Below the pieces are notes generated by a model. That model was not told the origin of the DNA and did not search any database. It was given only the letters and a program-made list of their open reading frames with translations. This document shows, piece after piece, positions 6,595 to 6,906 of a stretch of 6,906 nucleotides of DNA. The first letter of the stretch is position 1. Every line of letters begins with the position of its first letter. Source of the stretch: an uncultured Phycisphaera sp. (GTDB lineage Bacteria > Planctomycetota > Phycisphaerae > Phycisphaerales > SM1A02); contig CALDQF010000033.1 in the NCBI GenBank assembly GCA_937911845.1, positions 1 through 6,906 of the forward strand, given 5' to 3'. The translations under genes were made by a program, and so were the position numbers.

Positions 6595-6906
6595 CTACGA
6601 CGGGTTCGTGCCGAACGCGAAGTCCCACCGTTCTTCGTGCTTGCGTCCCGAAGGGGTCATCGCCAAACCGACCAGAACACCGATCATGCCCCAAGTGGTG
6701 ACCAAACTGGATCCCCCATAACTCACGAGTGGCAAGGTAATTCCAGTGATGGGGAGCAAGCCCAGTGTCATGGAGGCATGCACCAGAGCTTGCGAGACCA
6801 ACATGGTGGTAATCCCCACTGCAACCAGCCTGCCGAAGGGATGCGTGCACGAACGGGCGATCAGCAATCCCCCAATACCCAAGGCGCCGTACAAGCCCAA
6901 AACCAC
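6595..6906 (-). CDS. FtsW/RodA-family (SEDS) peptidoglycan glycosyltransferase, C-terminal part
   Basis: Only the last 103 codons lie in the window; the gene runs off the right edge, so the GTG at 6906 is an internal Val rather than a demonstrated start. Two or three hydrophobic segments are present, and the SEDS signature GLLPITGITLPLVSYGGSS (about residues 49-67) is unmistakable. SEDS proteins are multi-pass membrane glycosyltransferases that polymerise lipid II together with a class B penicillin-binding protein. The TLP before SYGGSS is FtsW-like, while the MTLGLLPITGI run recalls RodA, so divisome versus elongasome assignment is left open. The hydrophilic tail (SGRKHEERWDFAF) is cytoplasmic in the family. 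The TAG stop is 11 nt upstream of murE, placing it first among the visible genes of the murE-murF-mraY operon. Confidence 0.9.
   Translation of the reverse strand: MVLGLYGALGIGGLLIARSCTHPFGRLVAVGITTMLVSQALVHASMTLGLLPITGITLPLVSYGGSSLVTTWGMIGVLVGLAMTPSGRKHEERWDFAFGTNPS

Noticed and set aside
6584..6850. N-terminal extension of MurE by 89 residues
   Set aside because: The extra residues are the shadow of the SEDS gene in another frame; the standard MurE opening is at ATG 6583.

Overview
The window comes from a GC-rich bacterial genome and carries two convergent gene blocks. No phage, IS, CRISPR, rRNA or tRNA signal was seen. Three features hint at a Planctomycetota-like or related lineage: a meso-diaminopimelate-type MurE with an unusual HTDDAL variant, weak or absent Shine-Dalgarno sequences in front of murE and mraY, and an order of cell-wall genes that departs from the classical dcw cluster. 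This placement is inference with low confidence.

Left block, plus strand (1-2528): the C-terminal half of an aminoglycoside/choline-kinase-like phosphotransferase whose N-terminal half is out of frame or missing; a single-pass membrane protein with a TPR-like periplasmic part; and an RluD-type 23S rRNA pseudouridine synthase whose GTG start overlaps the stop codon of the membrane protein (GTGA). The last two look translationally coupled.

Right block, minus strand (6906-2525, transcribed right to left): the C-terminus of an FtsW/RodA (SEDS) glycosyltransferase, then murE, murF and mraY, packed with gaps of about 11, 1 and 8 nt. Together these encode successive steps of peptidoglycan precursor synthesis: meso-DAP addition, D-Ala-D-Ala addition, and transfer of the pentapeptide precursor to the undecaprenyl carrier. 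The SEDS polymerase uses the lipid-linked product. The operon promoter must lie beyond the right edge.

The two blocks meet tail to tail at 2525-2528, where the stop codons of rluD and mraY overlap on opposite strands, leaving no intergenic terminator. Apart from the 55-nt gap at 549-603, essentially every base is coding. No undescribed system is apparent. The observations most worth a second look are the disrupted phosphotransferase at the left edge, the interlocked stop codons, and the rearranged cell-wall gene order.
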